64,000 bases of DNA from the NCBI GenBank assembly GCA_038993745.2, contig CP160630.1:434001-498000 (forward strand). Direction: 5' to 3'. Of this stretch, positions 19,053 to 28,616 are shown in pieces. The DNA comes from Aliivibrio fischeri. Lineage in GTDB: Bacteria; Pseudomonadota; Gammaproteobacteria; Enterobacterales; Vibrionaceae. The position numbers and the translations under genes were made by a program. A model generated the notes under the pieces. That model was not told the DNA's origin and ran no database searches. It worked only from the letters and a program-made list of their open reading frames with translations. Position 1 is the first letter of the stretch, and each line of letters starts with the position of its first letter.

Positions 19053-20091
19053 TGATGTACGAATTAAACAAGTAAAAGAACTTTTACCGCCTGTTGCTGT
19101 ACTAGAAAAATTTCCGACAACTGAAACTGCTGCTAAAACGGTGTTTCAGTCTCGTCAAGCTATTCATAATATTCTTCAAGGTGAGGATGACCGTCTTTTA
19201 GTAATTATAGGACCATGTTCTATTCATGATCCAAAAGCGGCACTAGAGTATGGTGAAAAGCTAAAAGTATTGCGTGATGAGTTGGGTGATCGTTTAGAAG
19301 TAGTGATGCGTGTTTATTTTGAAAAACCGCGTACCACAGTTGGATGGAAAGGGTTAATCAATGACCCTTATATGGATGATTCATTTAAATTGAATGATGG
19401 TCTACGCATTGGTCGTAAATTGTTGCTTGATCTAACGGATATGGGATTGCCAACAGCTGGTGAATTTTTAGATATGATCACTCCTCAATACATGGGTGAC
19501 CTAATCAGTTGGGGAGCAATTGGCGCTCGTACAACCGAATCTCAAGTTCACCGTGAGTTGTCTTCTGGTCTTTCATGCCCGGTAGGATTTAAAAACGGAA
19601 CGGATGGTAATATCAAGATTGCAACGGATGCGATTCGTTCAGCAGGTTCATCACACCACTTTTTATCAGTAACGAAATATGGCCATTCTGCAATTGTAGA
19701 AACAGCAGGTAACCCTGATTGTCATATCATTCTTCGCGGTGGTAAAGAGCCGAACTACAGCGCAGAGCACGTTAAACCAGTTAAAGAGCAACTTGCTGCT
19801 TCTGGTTTACCGCAAAAAGTGATGATTGATTTCAGCCATGCAAACAGTTCAAAAGACTTTAAACGTCAAATGGTTGTTGCAGATGATGTTTGTGGCCAAA
19901 TCTCAGGTGGTGAAGATGCTGTTTTCGGTGTCATGATTGAAAGCCATTTAGTAGAAGGTCGCCAAGATTTAGTTAACGGCAAAGTAGAAACTTATGGTCA
20001 ATCGATTACAGATGCTTGTATTGGTTGGGATGATACTGAAAAAGTACTTCGTCAATTAGCTGATTCAGTAACGGCACGACGTAATAAATAA
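19039..20091 (+). CDS. aroG: 3-deoxy-7-phosphoheptulonate synthase (DAHP synthase, AroG type)
   Basis: First step of the shikimate pathway: phosphoenolpyruvate plus erythrose-4-phosphate gives DAHP. The 350-residue protein aligns end to end with E. coli AroG: RIKQVKELLPPVAVLEKFP (feedback-site region), IGPCSIHDP, EKPRTTVGWKGLINDP, GARTTESQVHRELSSGLSCP, and the metal/substrate motif DFSHANSS. The N-terminal segment is most like the phenylalanine-sensitive isozyme, so feedback by Phe is likely. It stands alone with a good terminator. A short ORF overlaps its start. Confidence 0.96.
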   Translation: MYQTDDVRIKQVKELLPPVAVLEKFPTTETAAKTVFQSRQAIHNILQGEDDRLLVIIGPCSIHDPKAALEYGEKLKVLRDELGDRLEVVMRVYFEKPRTTVGWKGLINDPYMDDSFKLNDGLRIGRKLLLDLTDMGLPTAGEFLDMITPQYMGDLISWGAIGARTTESQVHRELSSGLSCPVGFKNGTDGNIKIATDAIRSAGSSHHFLSVTKYGHSAIVETAGNPDCHIILRGGKEPNYSAEHVKPVKEQLAASGLPQKVMIDFSHANSSKDFKRQMVVADDVCGQISGGEDAVFGVMIESHLVEGRQDLVNGKVETYGQSITDACIGWDDTEKVLRQLADSVTARRNK

Positions 20092-20110
20092 GAGTTCTTT
20101 ATAAAACATA

Positions 20111-20143
20111 AACGCCAACAGTGTATGCTGTTGGCGTTTTTTT
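20111..20143 (+). terminator. Terminator after aroG
   Basis: Stem AACGCCAACA / TGTTGGCGTT followed by T-run; the T-run overlaps the stop codon of the convergent ybjD gene. Confidence 0.9.
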
Positions 20144-21776
20144 ATCCTTGTCCTTTTGCCATTGTAACCGTACGTTTTAATGTCCATCGCAGTAATAAAG
20201 GAATACTCTCAGGTCCCATTTCTTCGCAATGCTCCACAATAGCTAATGCGACATCCGGTTTTGCGTATTTTTTTAACGTTTTTACTATGATCTTTTTAGG
20301 TGGAACAGGTTGATCGGCTGAAATATTTGATAGTGTTCTGAATAACTCTTCAAAGCCGTGATGATATAAATAATGCTCAATATCTTTATGTGGTAGTTCT
20401 GTTAAACGGTGACGCTCATGTTCGTTTTCGAGCTGGTTTTTTACTGCAAAGGCGTATTTTTTCCCAGCTGGATCACCATCAGTAACCACATGCCACTCAA
20501 TATGAAGTGCTTTGGCCATTTTTATTAATGATTTTAACCCTGACTGAGCAAACTCTATGATTTGTACTCCTTCAGCGGCAAGGTTATAACCAAGAATTCG
20601 AGCCATTTCATTAAATAACCATACTTCAGTTTCACCTTCAACAAGTAGCCAACAACGAGCAAATAAAGCATTAGAGCGTTGAAATCGAATATGAAACGTA
20701 ATTCGACGCAAATCATCACGAGATAAACTTGTCGGGGTTAAGGCGTAACTAGAGGTAGAATCAGACTCTCTAACTAAACGTCTTATGGATGATAATGGAA
20801 CGGCGCTAAGCAATTCACTGCTGTTTGTTGTGAGTATTTTTTGCATGGGAATGTGGTTGAGTAATGTCCATGCTTGAATTAATTGTGTAGGGTGAAGACG
20901 ACCTTCTGGATCTTCTACAATCATGACAGGTCGTGCTGATTGTTTTAATGTATTCGGTCCTTTTGCTCGTAAGTAGGTATTAAGTAAGCCTAATAATAAT
21001 AATTTAGTCTGTTTGCTTTGATTTTGATTCACAAATTGGTTTAAAGAAACACCTTCTGCTTTTTGTCCAAAGAATAAGTCATCACGTACTTTATGTTGAC
21101 CATGTCGTCTATGATTTCTAAAAGAAAAGTAATGATCAACGAGAGATTGCATTGATTGTAAGGCGCTTTTTATTTCTCCACTGCTTACTTGCCCTGGAGC
21201 TGTTAATAGGCGTCGGCAGGTATTATTAATTCGTCGCTCAATTCGATCATCGGGAACGTGATCAGTAAAAGGGCCAGGGCTAAGTCGGCGTGAATCTCGG
21301 ATCCGAATAACAGGATGTAACTTGATGAGATCATAAACCAAGCATTCAATACGGTGATAACGTAACACATTACCATCTTTATCTAAAAATGAGCTTGAAG
21401 AAGTTATCTTTCCATCATTATTTGTCGCACTTACACGATAGTAAATACGTTGTGTATTGCTATTTGCATCATGTTGCCACAGTGAGGAGAGTTTTCTATA
21501 GCGACCCGCTTTATGTTCGTTTTTTTCTGTGGTTTGCCAAGTAATAATGATTTGAATATGTTGGTCTTGAGTGTATGAAATAGAGTGGTCTTGGTGAAAA
21601 TCTTTAAGTGTAAATTGATGTAATTCGCCTGAAATGGGCAGGGCAATAGAAAGCGCATCAAGCAATGATGACTTGCCCCATGTATTTTCGCCTATCAAAG
21701 TGGTGAGTTGTTCAAAAGAAAGTGATAAGCGTTTAATGCCTCGAAATCCTGAAACTTCTATTCGTTCTAAGAGCAT
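20142..21776 (-). CDS. ybjD: OLD-family ATP-dependent endonuclease, YbjD-like
   Basis: A 544-residue ATPase/nuclease. The N-terminal ABC-type ATPase has the OLD-variant Walker A GENTWGKSSLLDAL (about residues 29-42). A Walker B-like segment PVMIVEDPEGRLHP (about 283-296) follows. The C-terminal Toprim domain has LLVEGETEVWLFNEMARILG and VVTDGDPAGKKYA, the acidic metal-binding motifs. Length and layout fit the E. coli YbjD (DUF2813) family, a class 2 OLD protein whose role is not established. Neighbours are housekeeping genes, and no UvrD-like helicase follows, so this is not a Gabija defence pair. It is convergent with aroG, and its stop lies in the aroG terminator. Confidence 0.88.
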   Translation of the reverse strand: MLLERIEVSGFRGIKRLSLSFEQLTTLIGENTWGKSSLLDALSIALPISGELHQFTLKDFHQDHSISYTQDQHIQIIITWQTTEKNEHKAGRYRKLSSLWQHDANSNTQRIYYRVSATNNDGKITSSSSFLDKDGNVLRYHRIECLVYDLIKLHPVIRIRDSRRLSPGPFTDHVPDDRIERRINNTCRRLLTAPGQVSSGEIKSALQSMQSLVDHYFSFRNHRRHGQHKVRDDLFFGQKAEGVSLNQFVNQNQSKQTKLLLLGLLNTYLRAKGPNTLKQSARPVMIVEDPEGRLHPTQLIQAWTLLNHIPMQKILTTNSSELLSAVPLSSIRRLVRESDSTSSYALTPTSLSRDDLRRITFHIRFQRSNALFARCWLLVEGETEVWLFNEMARILGYNLAAEGVQIIEFAQSGLKSLIKMAKALHIEWHVVTDGDPAGKKYAFAVKNQLENEHERHRLTELPHKDIEHYLYHHGFEELFRTLSNISADQPVPPKKIIVKTLKKYAKPDVALAIVEHCEEMGPESIPLLLRWTLKRTVTMAKGQG

Positions 21777-22002
21777 ATGACTTCCTCATCAGATACTTGT
21801 ATAAGTAACTATATAGCATGTAACGAGAGTAAAGCATTATGGATATCACAATTATAGAATTGATTTTTTTGAATAAATTTCTTTGATAGTGCAATTTTCT
21901 TTATCTTCAAAAACGAAAAAGAACAATAAGTGATATGATAGTGGCAGGTTGTTTGATGAAGCTTGCGCAATTGAGTTTTAAAGCTTCGAAAAGGGAAAGA
22001 AG

Positions 22003-23700
22003 ATGAGTGATAAGCAAAGCAATAAATTAAGAGTTATGCATATTAATGATACGCACTCTTATTTTGATGAATCTGTAATTGCTTTGAATTGTGAAAGCGT
22101 TGACAAATTTTATATAAAGTGTGGTGGCTTTTCGCGACTATCACACCAAATGACTTTACTTAGTGATGAAATGAAAGCAGAAGGTGGCAATGTTGCGACT
22201 TATCATGCTGGAGATTGCTTTCAAGGGACACTCTATTTTTCTCTATATAAAGGCAAGGCCAATGCGGAGTTGCTTAACCAATTACCGTTGGATGGTATGG
22301 TACTTGGTAATCATGAGTTTGATTTAGGAAATGAATTAGTTAGTCATTTTGTTTCCCAAGTTAACTTTCCAATTTTAATGGGAAACTGGGATTTAAGTGA
22401 GGAAGACCAAAGCAAAGGTCAAAAACTAAAATACGAAGATAATGTGTTGTCTTATGATACAGAGCGTGAGATAGCCAATTATATGATTAAACATGCAGGC
22501 AACGTCGATATTGCTGTATTTGGTTTAACCATAGATAAAATGGATGTATTGGCAAGCCCAGATCCAGATACACCATTTTTGAATGCGATTGAAACTGCGG
22601 AAAAAACCATTGAATATTTAAAAGTAAATGGAATTAATAATGTCATTATTATTAGTCATTTGGGATATGACGCTGATAAACAACTCGCAGAATCTATCTC
22701 AGGAATAGATCTTATCATTGGTGGGCATAGTCATGTATTGCAAGGGGACTTTGCCGGTATTGGCTTAGAAACTATCGCTTTATATGGTGAGAAGGTAAAT
22801 AACACCTATATAGTTCAAGCTGGTTGCCATGCTTTAGCGTTAGGCTATTGTGATTTAGAGTATTCAGATAGTGGTGAGTTAATTTCGTTTAATGGACGAA
22901 ATATGTTGCTATTAGACGATATTGCTTATCAGGATAAAGCTTGTGAAGCTCCTGTAGATGAAGAAAAACAAAAAGTAATATACAACGCTTTGAATGAGTT
23001 TATAGGCGCTGAATTTTGTACAAAAGATCAAAAAATTGAAGAGTTACTGATCGATAAATATCGTGGTGAGGTTGTTCGACTATCTCAACAGGTGATTGGA
23101 CACAGTTCGATGGATTTAGCTCATCGCAGAGTGCCAAATGAGAAAGGGCAAAGTGATATTGCCCCTTGGGTGGTGGAGGCCTTTTATTCTAAAGCGCACC
23201 AAGTAGATGGTAGAGTACAGTTTGCTATGCATAATGCTGGTGGAGTTCGCTCTGGTTTAAACCAAGGAGCCATCACATATGCCGATATTGCCGGAAAAGT
23301 TTTGCCATTTGCAATTCCGATTGTCATTTATAGTATCAAAGGTAAATACCTTAAAGCTGCTATTGAGGGAGCAATAGATAATGCGACTAACAATGGAGTG
23401 ATAGGAAGTGGATCTGGAAGTTTTCCTTATGTATCACAATTAAGTTATCAATATGAAGCGTGTAATCCTACCGGGCAGCGTATTACCGAGTTTGACATAT
23501 TTAACTCGGTTTCTGGATGGGAGCCTGTTTTAGATGAGCAAATATATTATGGAACATCAACAGCTTATACTATAAAAGGGAAGGAAGGTTACGCTCCTTT
23601 ACTCAATAAAGAAGATGAGGTGATAACAACCAACCTTTCAATGGCTGATTGCTTCATTGATTATTTAATGCATTACCCTAATTTAACAAAACTAAGATGA
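22003..23700 (+). CDS. UshA-like 5'-nucleotidase/metallophosphatase without a signal peptide
   Basis: Two-domain phosphoesterase, 565 residues. The N-terminal metallophosphatase domain has MHINDTHSYFDE, GDCFQGTLYF, GNHEFDLG, and the metal-ligand histidines in ISHLGYDAD and GGHSHVLQG. The C-terminal 5'-nucleotidase domain has HNAGGVRSGLNQGAITYADI and the substrate-stacking segment GSGSFPYVSQLSYQYE. Family members normally act in the periplasm, but the start (MSDKQSNKLRVMH) has no hydrophobic signal, so this copy looks cytoplasmic. AAGGGAAAG precedes the ATG. The substrate (nucleotides or another phosphate ester) cannot be told. It stands alone. Confidence 0.9.
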   Translation: MSDKQSNKLRVMHINDTHSYFDESVIALNCESVDKFYIKCGGFSRLSHQMTLLSDEMKAEGGNVATYHAGDCFQGTLYFSLYKGKANAELLNQLPLDGMVLGNHEFDLGNELVSHFVSQVNFPILMGNWDLSEEDQSKGQKLKYEDNVLSYDTEREIANYMIKHAGNVDIAVFGLTIDKMDVLASPDPDTPFLNAIETAEKTIEYLKVNGINNVIIISHLGYDADKQLAESISGIDLIIGGHSHVLQGDFAGIGLETIALYGEKVNNTYIVQAGCHALALGYCDLEYSDSGELISFNGRNMLLLDDIAYQDKACEAPVDEEKQKVIYNALNEFIGAEFCTKDQKIEELLIDKYRGEVVRLSQQVIGHSSMDLAHRRVPNEKGQSDIAPWVVEAFYSKAHQVDGRVQFAMHNAGGVRSGLNQGAITYADIAGKVLPFAIPIVIYSIKGKYLKAAIEGAIDNATNNGVIGSGSGSFPYVSQLSYQYEACNPTGQRITEFDIFNSVSGWEPVLDEQIYYGTSTAYTIKGKEGYAPLLNKEDEVITTNLSMADCFIDYLMHYPNLTKLR

Positions 23701-23800
23701 CACTGAATCGATATAATAAAAACAGTACTGCTATCATTTAGTGGCATGCTAATTGCTATTAAATAACTGAGATGAGTTGTACAGTTTTATAGGTAATAGC

Positions 23801-23890
23801 ATGGACAGTGATTGGTCAGACAAATTGCTAGTCGTAAGCTGGGTGTTCGCTTGGGCATTAATTGTTTACTTCGTCCCTTTTGCAGGGTGA
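23801..23890 (+). CDS. 29-residue single-pass membrane protein
   Basis: A very short reading frame: a charged start (MDSDWSDK) followed by about 20 hydrophobic residues, LLVVSWVFAWALIVYFVPFA. AGGTAA lies about 7 bases before the ATG, and a strong terminator begins a few bases after the TGA, so it looks like a free-standing transcription unit rather than chance. Small membrane proteins of this kind often modulate larger transporters or kinases; no family is recognised. Confidence 0.6.
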   Translation: MDSDWSDKLLVVSWVFAWALIVYFVPFAG

Positions 23891-23895
23891 CATTT

Positions 23896-23930
23896 AAAAG
23901 GCTTTCTAATTAATTAGGAAGCCTTTTTTA
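23896..23930 (+). terminator. Terminator after the 29-residue membrane protein
   Basis: Stem AAAAGGCTT(T)CTAAT / ATTAGGAAGCCTTTTT followed by TT; directly downstream of the small ORF. Confidence 0.85.
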
Positions 23931-24202
23931 TTAGCGTTAATAAAACTTATCCTTTATTGATGATATAAAAGTTTTTATTGTCATATTTAGGTTAACGTAA
24001 ATTGTTTAAATTATGTTAATTTGATTTTTTATTCGTTAATGTGTATGAAAAGTGCATCTATATGCGCTAATTTAAGTTATTGATTGGTGTAATTTTTACA
24101 TTAGAAAAACTAATATTACATTGAAGAAAAAGTCATTTTTTGACCAATAAATTAAGCTTTATTATGCGCTCATTGAAATTGATTAATTTAAGTGAGGCAA
24201 TC

Positions 24203-24391
24203 ATGGCACAAGCAGCAATGAACGTTAATAACATCGCTACTTCTTCACAAAAGAAGGCCTATTCAGTAAGTATCAAAGGATTGATTGCTCATCTTGTGGA
24301 TGTTTTGTTTGGTAAAGATCAAACTGTATCTGCACAATATACATCTGAACTATCAGAGCACTTACAAAAAGATTTAGGTCTTTATCGTTAA
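24203..24391 (+). CDS. Small protein with DUF1127-like C-terminus
   Basis: A 62-residue protein from ATG 24203, which has GTGAGG just upstream; upstream in-frame Mets lack a ribosome site. The tail YTSELSEHLQKDLGLYR resembles the end of DUF1127 (YjiS-like) proteins, where LxDxxLKDIGL is the conserved core. The Arg-rich first half typical of that family is absent here. The 270 bp upstream are very AT-rich and presumably hold the promoter. It has its own terminator. Function unknown. Confidence 0.65.
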   Translation: MAQAAMNVNNIATSSQKKAYSVSIKGLIAHLVDVLFGKDQTVSAQYTSELSEHLQKDLGLYR

Positions 24392-24406
24392 GATATAGAC
24401 GAATGG

Positions 24407-24437
24407 AAAAAGCTAGCAAGTTTGCTAGCTTTTTTTA
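24407..24437. terminator. Terminator between the DUF1127-like gene and the TPR-GGDEF gene
   Basis: Stem AAAAAGCTAGCAA / TTGCTAGCTTTTT followed by TT; A-rich 5' side, so it can serve both convergent genes. Confidence 0.9.
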
Positions 24438-26112
24438 TACCTTAATAAAAGTTATTTGTTTAATAAGAGCATACTTTATTTTTCCGGAGCGTTTTGCTTG
24501 GTAAAGCGCTTTATCTGCACGAAGAAACGTAGCTTTATGATCTTCTTTATTTCGATTCAATGTTAAGCCGATACTAACGGTAATTGAGCGGTCTTTAAGG
24601 GTATCTCGCCAATCGTAATTTGCAATTTCTGATCGGCATTGTTCTGCGATTTTTTTCCCATGCTCAAGGTCGTCAGAAGGAATAATAATAAGAAACTCTT
24701 CTCCTCCATAACGTAGTATATAGTGAGAAGGTGAAACTGAATTTTGCAAAATTTTACTAACTAGTTTTAATACAATATCGCCTTTTAGGTGGGAATATTC
24801 ATCATTTATTGATTTAAAATCATCGATATCAATAACCAATAACTGATAGTGTTTAATCGTAGGTAAAATCTCTTTTATAAACGTAGATTCAAACCATCTT
24901 CGTTATATAGCTTCGTTAAACTGTCATGAAAAACATCTTGTTGTAACTTGGCTACCGTGTCTTTTTGTTGATCAGATACTTTTTTTAATTTTAAGTTTTC
25001 AGTTTCAGAAATATTTAAGCGTAATTGAAGTTCTAATCGAGTTAATCGTCTTAAAGAGTGACCACCAAGTTCATTAATTGGGAAGTTTTTGATTATTTCG
25101 ACAGTTAACTGCTGCGCTTTTTTTCACATTCAAGTGCAAGAGCAAAGTTTTTACAACTTGCTAGAGCATCGCTTTTCACTTCAAGTAATTGGCGAATATA
25201 GTAGCCATAAGAGTATTTTATTGTTCGCTTTAATTGATGTGAAATGATCACATCGGCAATTTCCCCACGCTGTTGCTTAATAAGACAGTAGGCTGATTCA
25301 ACAGCAAATAACTTGTTTAACCAAGGAAAAGAGTGTTGGTCGCTATACTCTTGTCTATATTGTATCAGTAGGTTAAGTGCCGTTTCAGGTTGGTTTTTCA
25401 GGCGCAATAGTTTTGCGGAATAAAGCAATACTTGCGCTGTTAATTGGGGGTCATCAGAAACGTATTTTAAAGCATAACATTCATCAAGAAGCTCTTTAGC
25501 TTTGGAAAGTCTTTTTAAATCGAGAAGGCAAGCAATCATGTAAAGTCGGTAACGAAGCGAGAGATTATTGCTATTAATACTGTTGCTTAACGCTTCTAAC
25601 TTTTGGTAATAGCGCAGTGCTTTTAGGTGATCACCATAAATAGAGCATAAATTTCCTATACCTAAAATAGCTTGTATATAAAATTCATTATCACCGTATT
25701 CTACGGCGAGTTCAGAAAGCGAATGAAGGTACTTTAATGCTTTTTGGTACTGTCCAATATCAGTATAACGATAACTTAATGCCGAATATATTTGCAGCAT
25801 TAATTCGATGTCTTTAGATGGATCTAATAACAATAAAGCACGGTGTAAATGTTTGATGCTGTTTGTCAGGTTATTGAATTCGACTTCATACTCAGAACTC
25901 ATTAATAGGGCGTATGCTTTTCGGTTTTTGTTTCAGCGAAGTTGTCTACAATATATAACCAAAACTCTAGGCACTGGTGTGTGTTTAGCTTTAATAAATT
26001 AATGTTATTTTCAGCTATTCGATTTAAAAGACTGTCCATATCATATTTCCATTGGTGTTTGAGAAGGCCGCACCGTCGCAAAATATTCCGTAATTGTGAA
26101 ATAGTTAATCAT
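24435..26112 (-). pseudogene. TPR-repeat diguanylate cyclase (multiple frameshifts)
   Basis: Second of two tandem TPR signalling genes. The reading frame breaks at three homopolymers: TTTT 25918-25921, T7 25118-25124, and the single G/C near 24902. Each is repaired by one added base. The pieces give about 230 residues of TPR helices (LKYLHSLSELAVEYGDNEFY, ALRYYQKLEALSNS and similar), a coiled-coil linker (NISETENLKLKKVSDQQKDT), and a complete GGDEF domain with FHDSLTKLYN, DIDDFKSINDEYSH and RYGGEEF; no RxxD inhibition site is seen. The start is uncertain: ATG 26112 overlaps the upstream stop as ATGA but needs a further frame correction near 26067, whereas ATG 26039 does not. No membrane segment is seen, so it should be a cytoplasmic c-di-GMP synthase. 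Confidence 0.75.
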
Positions 26113-27508
26113 TGGGGAAGATGCCTCAAAAGAGTAACGTTGCCATGGTAAATGGTAAAAAGTGAGCTTAACGAGCGACAAATATCATCACATTTTTCTT
26201 TTGAATCATTAAGCAGTAATAGCACTTCGTTATCCCCTTTACGTGTTAGTAAATCACCGTGTTTACAGTAGTGGTGGATAAGACTTGTAATGGTATCGAG
26301 CTTTTCTTCAGAGTTTTCAATAATACTAATAACATAATGATTTTTAAGATCATTAGAGTTATAAACAGAGGATAAATGTTGTGCCCATTTATTAAAAGGT
26401 TGTAAGTATATTAGGGCTGATATGCTGTTTAATTCTAATTGCAGTTGGATCCGATTAATTAGCTTTCTTGCTCTAGAATCAAGTTGCTCTTTTGATGAAT
26501 TAGATTTATCACGACCTAAACTATTGGATTGTTCTTGTAATAAAGCAATTTCATATTGTCGATAACGTTTATAAGAGTAAAGCGCATGTTCATAATCGTT
26601 AGTTAATTCAGCAATTCGTGATTGTTCTAGACAAATTTGAGAGCGCAGTTCTCCTTTATCAAATTGTTCAGCAATTAACTCTGCTTCGGTTAATAATTCA
26701 TAGGCTGGCAGGTAATGAGATTGAGCCGAAGCGACTCTTGCTAAGCTAATAGAAGAGTGTGCCATCATCCAAGTTAGTTGATGTTGTTGAGCTAGTTGGT
26801 AGGCGTAGCTGCAGCTTTGTTGAGCCAAGCTCAAATCGTTTAACCAAGAAATGCTAAGCCTCTAAAATCATAGATTTCAGCTTTCCATGTTAAGTTGGAA
26901 TGATGAACAAGCAATTCTTCGGATTTTATTAGAATAGGTAACATTTCTTGATAGTTACCAAGCAGGTAGTAATCCCACGCTTGTAATATATAGGCCTTAG
27001 CTTCGAGATGAGGAATCCGGTAAAATTTGGCTCTTTGTGCGGCAATGTTATGAGCAAAGTTAGCGTCATTAAGGTTATTTGTCATGCGCCAAATATTCCC
27101 TAACCCAATAAGTGCTTCAATTTCTATCTCATTATCACCAAGCAGCGAGGCTTGTTCTAGTGCTTGAATCCAGAACTGTTGTGCACTAAACAGTTTGGCT
27201 TGGCCCCATGAATGAGATGCCAAAACATGTAGAATCTTAGGTAAGAGATCGTCATCTTCAAGTTCTTGATGCATATGCAACAATTCACGGGCAATTTTGA
27301 AACCAATAGGGTATTGCATCAAATGCCAATACGCTAAAGAGATGATCAGTTTTGAATAAGCTTCGCCATATTTGAAGTGCATTTGTTCTGCACGAACTAA
27401 TAACGTTTCCGCTTCAGATTTAATTTTATCAGCGTTATCTATACAAGATTCTAATTGTGACTCTAATAGCTTAAGAGCGGAAATAATGGTTCTTTTTGAT
27501 TGGTTCAC
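26109..27508 (-). pseudogene. TPR-repeat protein with degenerate GGDEF-like C-terminus, frameshifted at about 26842
   Basis: First of the two tandem TPR genes. It starts at GTG 27508, with AAGGAA about 10 bases upstream. Codons 1-222 contain TPR-like helix pairs (AQQFWIQALEQASLLGDNEI, EIEALIGLGNIWRMTNNLND). The frame ends in TAA. The other frame resumes with LNDLSLAQQSCSYAYQLAQQ; one T restored at 26842-26843 gives 466 residues. The C-terminal 120 residues look like a GGDEF fold in which the active site has become RKGDNEVLLLLND, so it is presumably catalytically dead and may act as a sensor or regulator of the cyclase encoded just downstream. The stop overlaps a possible ATG of that gene. Confidence 0.7.
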
Positions 27509-27629
27509 AGTGGTATTCCTTACTTCATGACATCAATATAATCTTGCTAATCTATTGATGTCACGAACTAAATTATAGAACTGCGATCGTGCTACGGTAT
27601 GTTATATTGTGAAAGGGAATAAGTGTGGG

Positions 27630-28608
27630 TTACTCTTCATTTTCCGCTAAATTCAATAAAGCCATGGCACAACTTACGCTGGTAGCAAGTACGTCTATAA
27701 CGCCTGTGCGTAAAGCTCCCATAATTGATAAGGCTTTACGACTTTCGCTGGCCATTGCCACAACATTTGGAATTTGACGTAGGTCTTCCATTTCAAGACC
27801 AATAACACGGCTCGCATAAGAGTGTCTGCGTCCGTACCATCAAGTTTGAAGAAATCAAAACCGCCAATATCACCCACGATGCCATCGTTTAATCGGGCTT
27901 CAACAAATTCTTTAGGTGTGAAGAACCCGAGTTTGACCATATGGCTATTTTCGTCCATATCACCAATACCAACTAAGGCAAATTCCGCTTTTCTAGCTTG
28001 GCTTAATGTTTCTTTGATGGTGGCATGCTCCATAAATGCTGATCGTAAGCTTGGGTCATTTACATAAGCTGGCGCGTATAAGGTTTCGCTGCTTCCACCG
28101 TATTTTTTGGCTAGACGACGGCAGATATGGTCAGCATTAATAATATCACCGCTGCGATGGGTTCCACCAATCGCTGATACGAAGCGTGCATTACGCTGCG
28201 TAACAATGCCTGCATGATCTGCTACTGCTGCAACATTTTGGCCTTGACCAACCGCAACAGCCATTCCTTCTTGTAAGTTATTGTTAAGGTATGAACTTAC
28301 AAGTGCTGCAACTTGCTTTCGTTGTTCATTTGTATTGGTTGGTCTAACGAAATTAATGCACGTTTTAGGTTAAATTTTTCAACCAGTTTCTGTTCAAGCT
28401 GAACACTGTATACAGGGTGAAATTTTACGGTTATTTCAACAATGCCTTCTTCTCGCGCCTTTCTTAGCATGCGACCAACTTTCGCTCGAGATAAACCAAA
28501 CTTTTTGGATATTTCTTCCTGAGTTGCGCCTTCTTGATAATAAAGAATCGCAATTTCAGTCAACATATCTGTGTTTTCTGTTTGATCTTGAGAGGGTGAC
28601 ATCGTCAT
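27630..28608 (-). pseudogene. SorC-family (DeoR-type) sugar/nucleoside-responsive regulator, two frameshifts
   Basis: The N-terminal helix-turn-helix is intact (GATQEEISKKFGLSRAKVGR). The sugar-phosphate-binding domain is split into two further frames. One added base near 28317 joins ...QMNNE to the run QVAALVSSYLNNN; one near 27812 joins ...DADTLMR to SRVIGLEMEDLRQIPNVVAM. The full protein would be 326 residues, ending at TAA 27630-27632. Conserved features include SAIGGTH, YAPAYV, LVGIGDMDE and GDIGGFDFF. Bacillus DeoR, which answers to deoxyribose-5-phosphate, is of this family, and deoD lies just upstream on the same strand, so a deoxynucleoside effector is plausible. AGGA precedes ATG 28608. 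Confidence 0.8.
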
Positions 28609-28616
28609 AACTTGTC

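Noticed and set aside
20142..21776. OLD-family nuclease as a Gabija or retron defence gene
   Set aside because: No UvrD-like helicase or reverse transcriptase is adjacent; neighbours are aroG and a nucleotidase, and the protein fits the chromosomal YbjD family.
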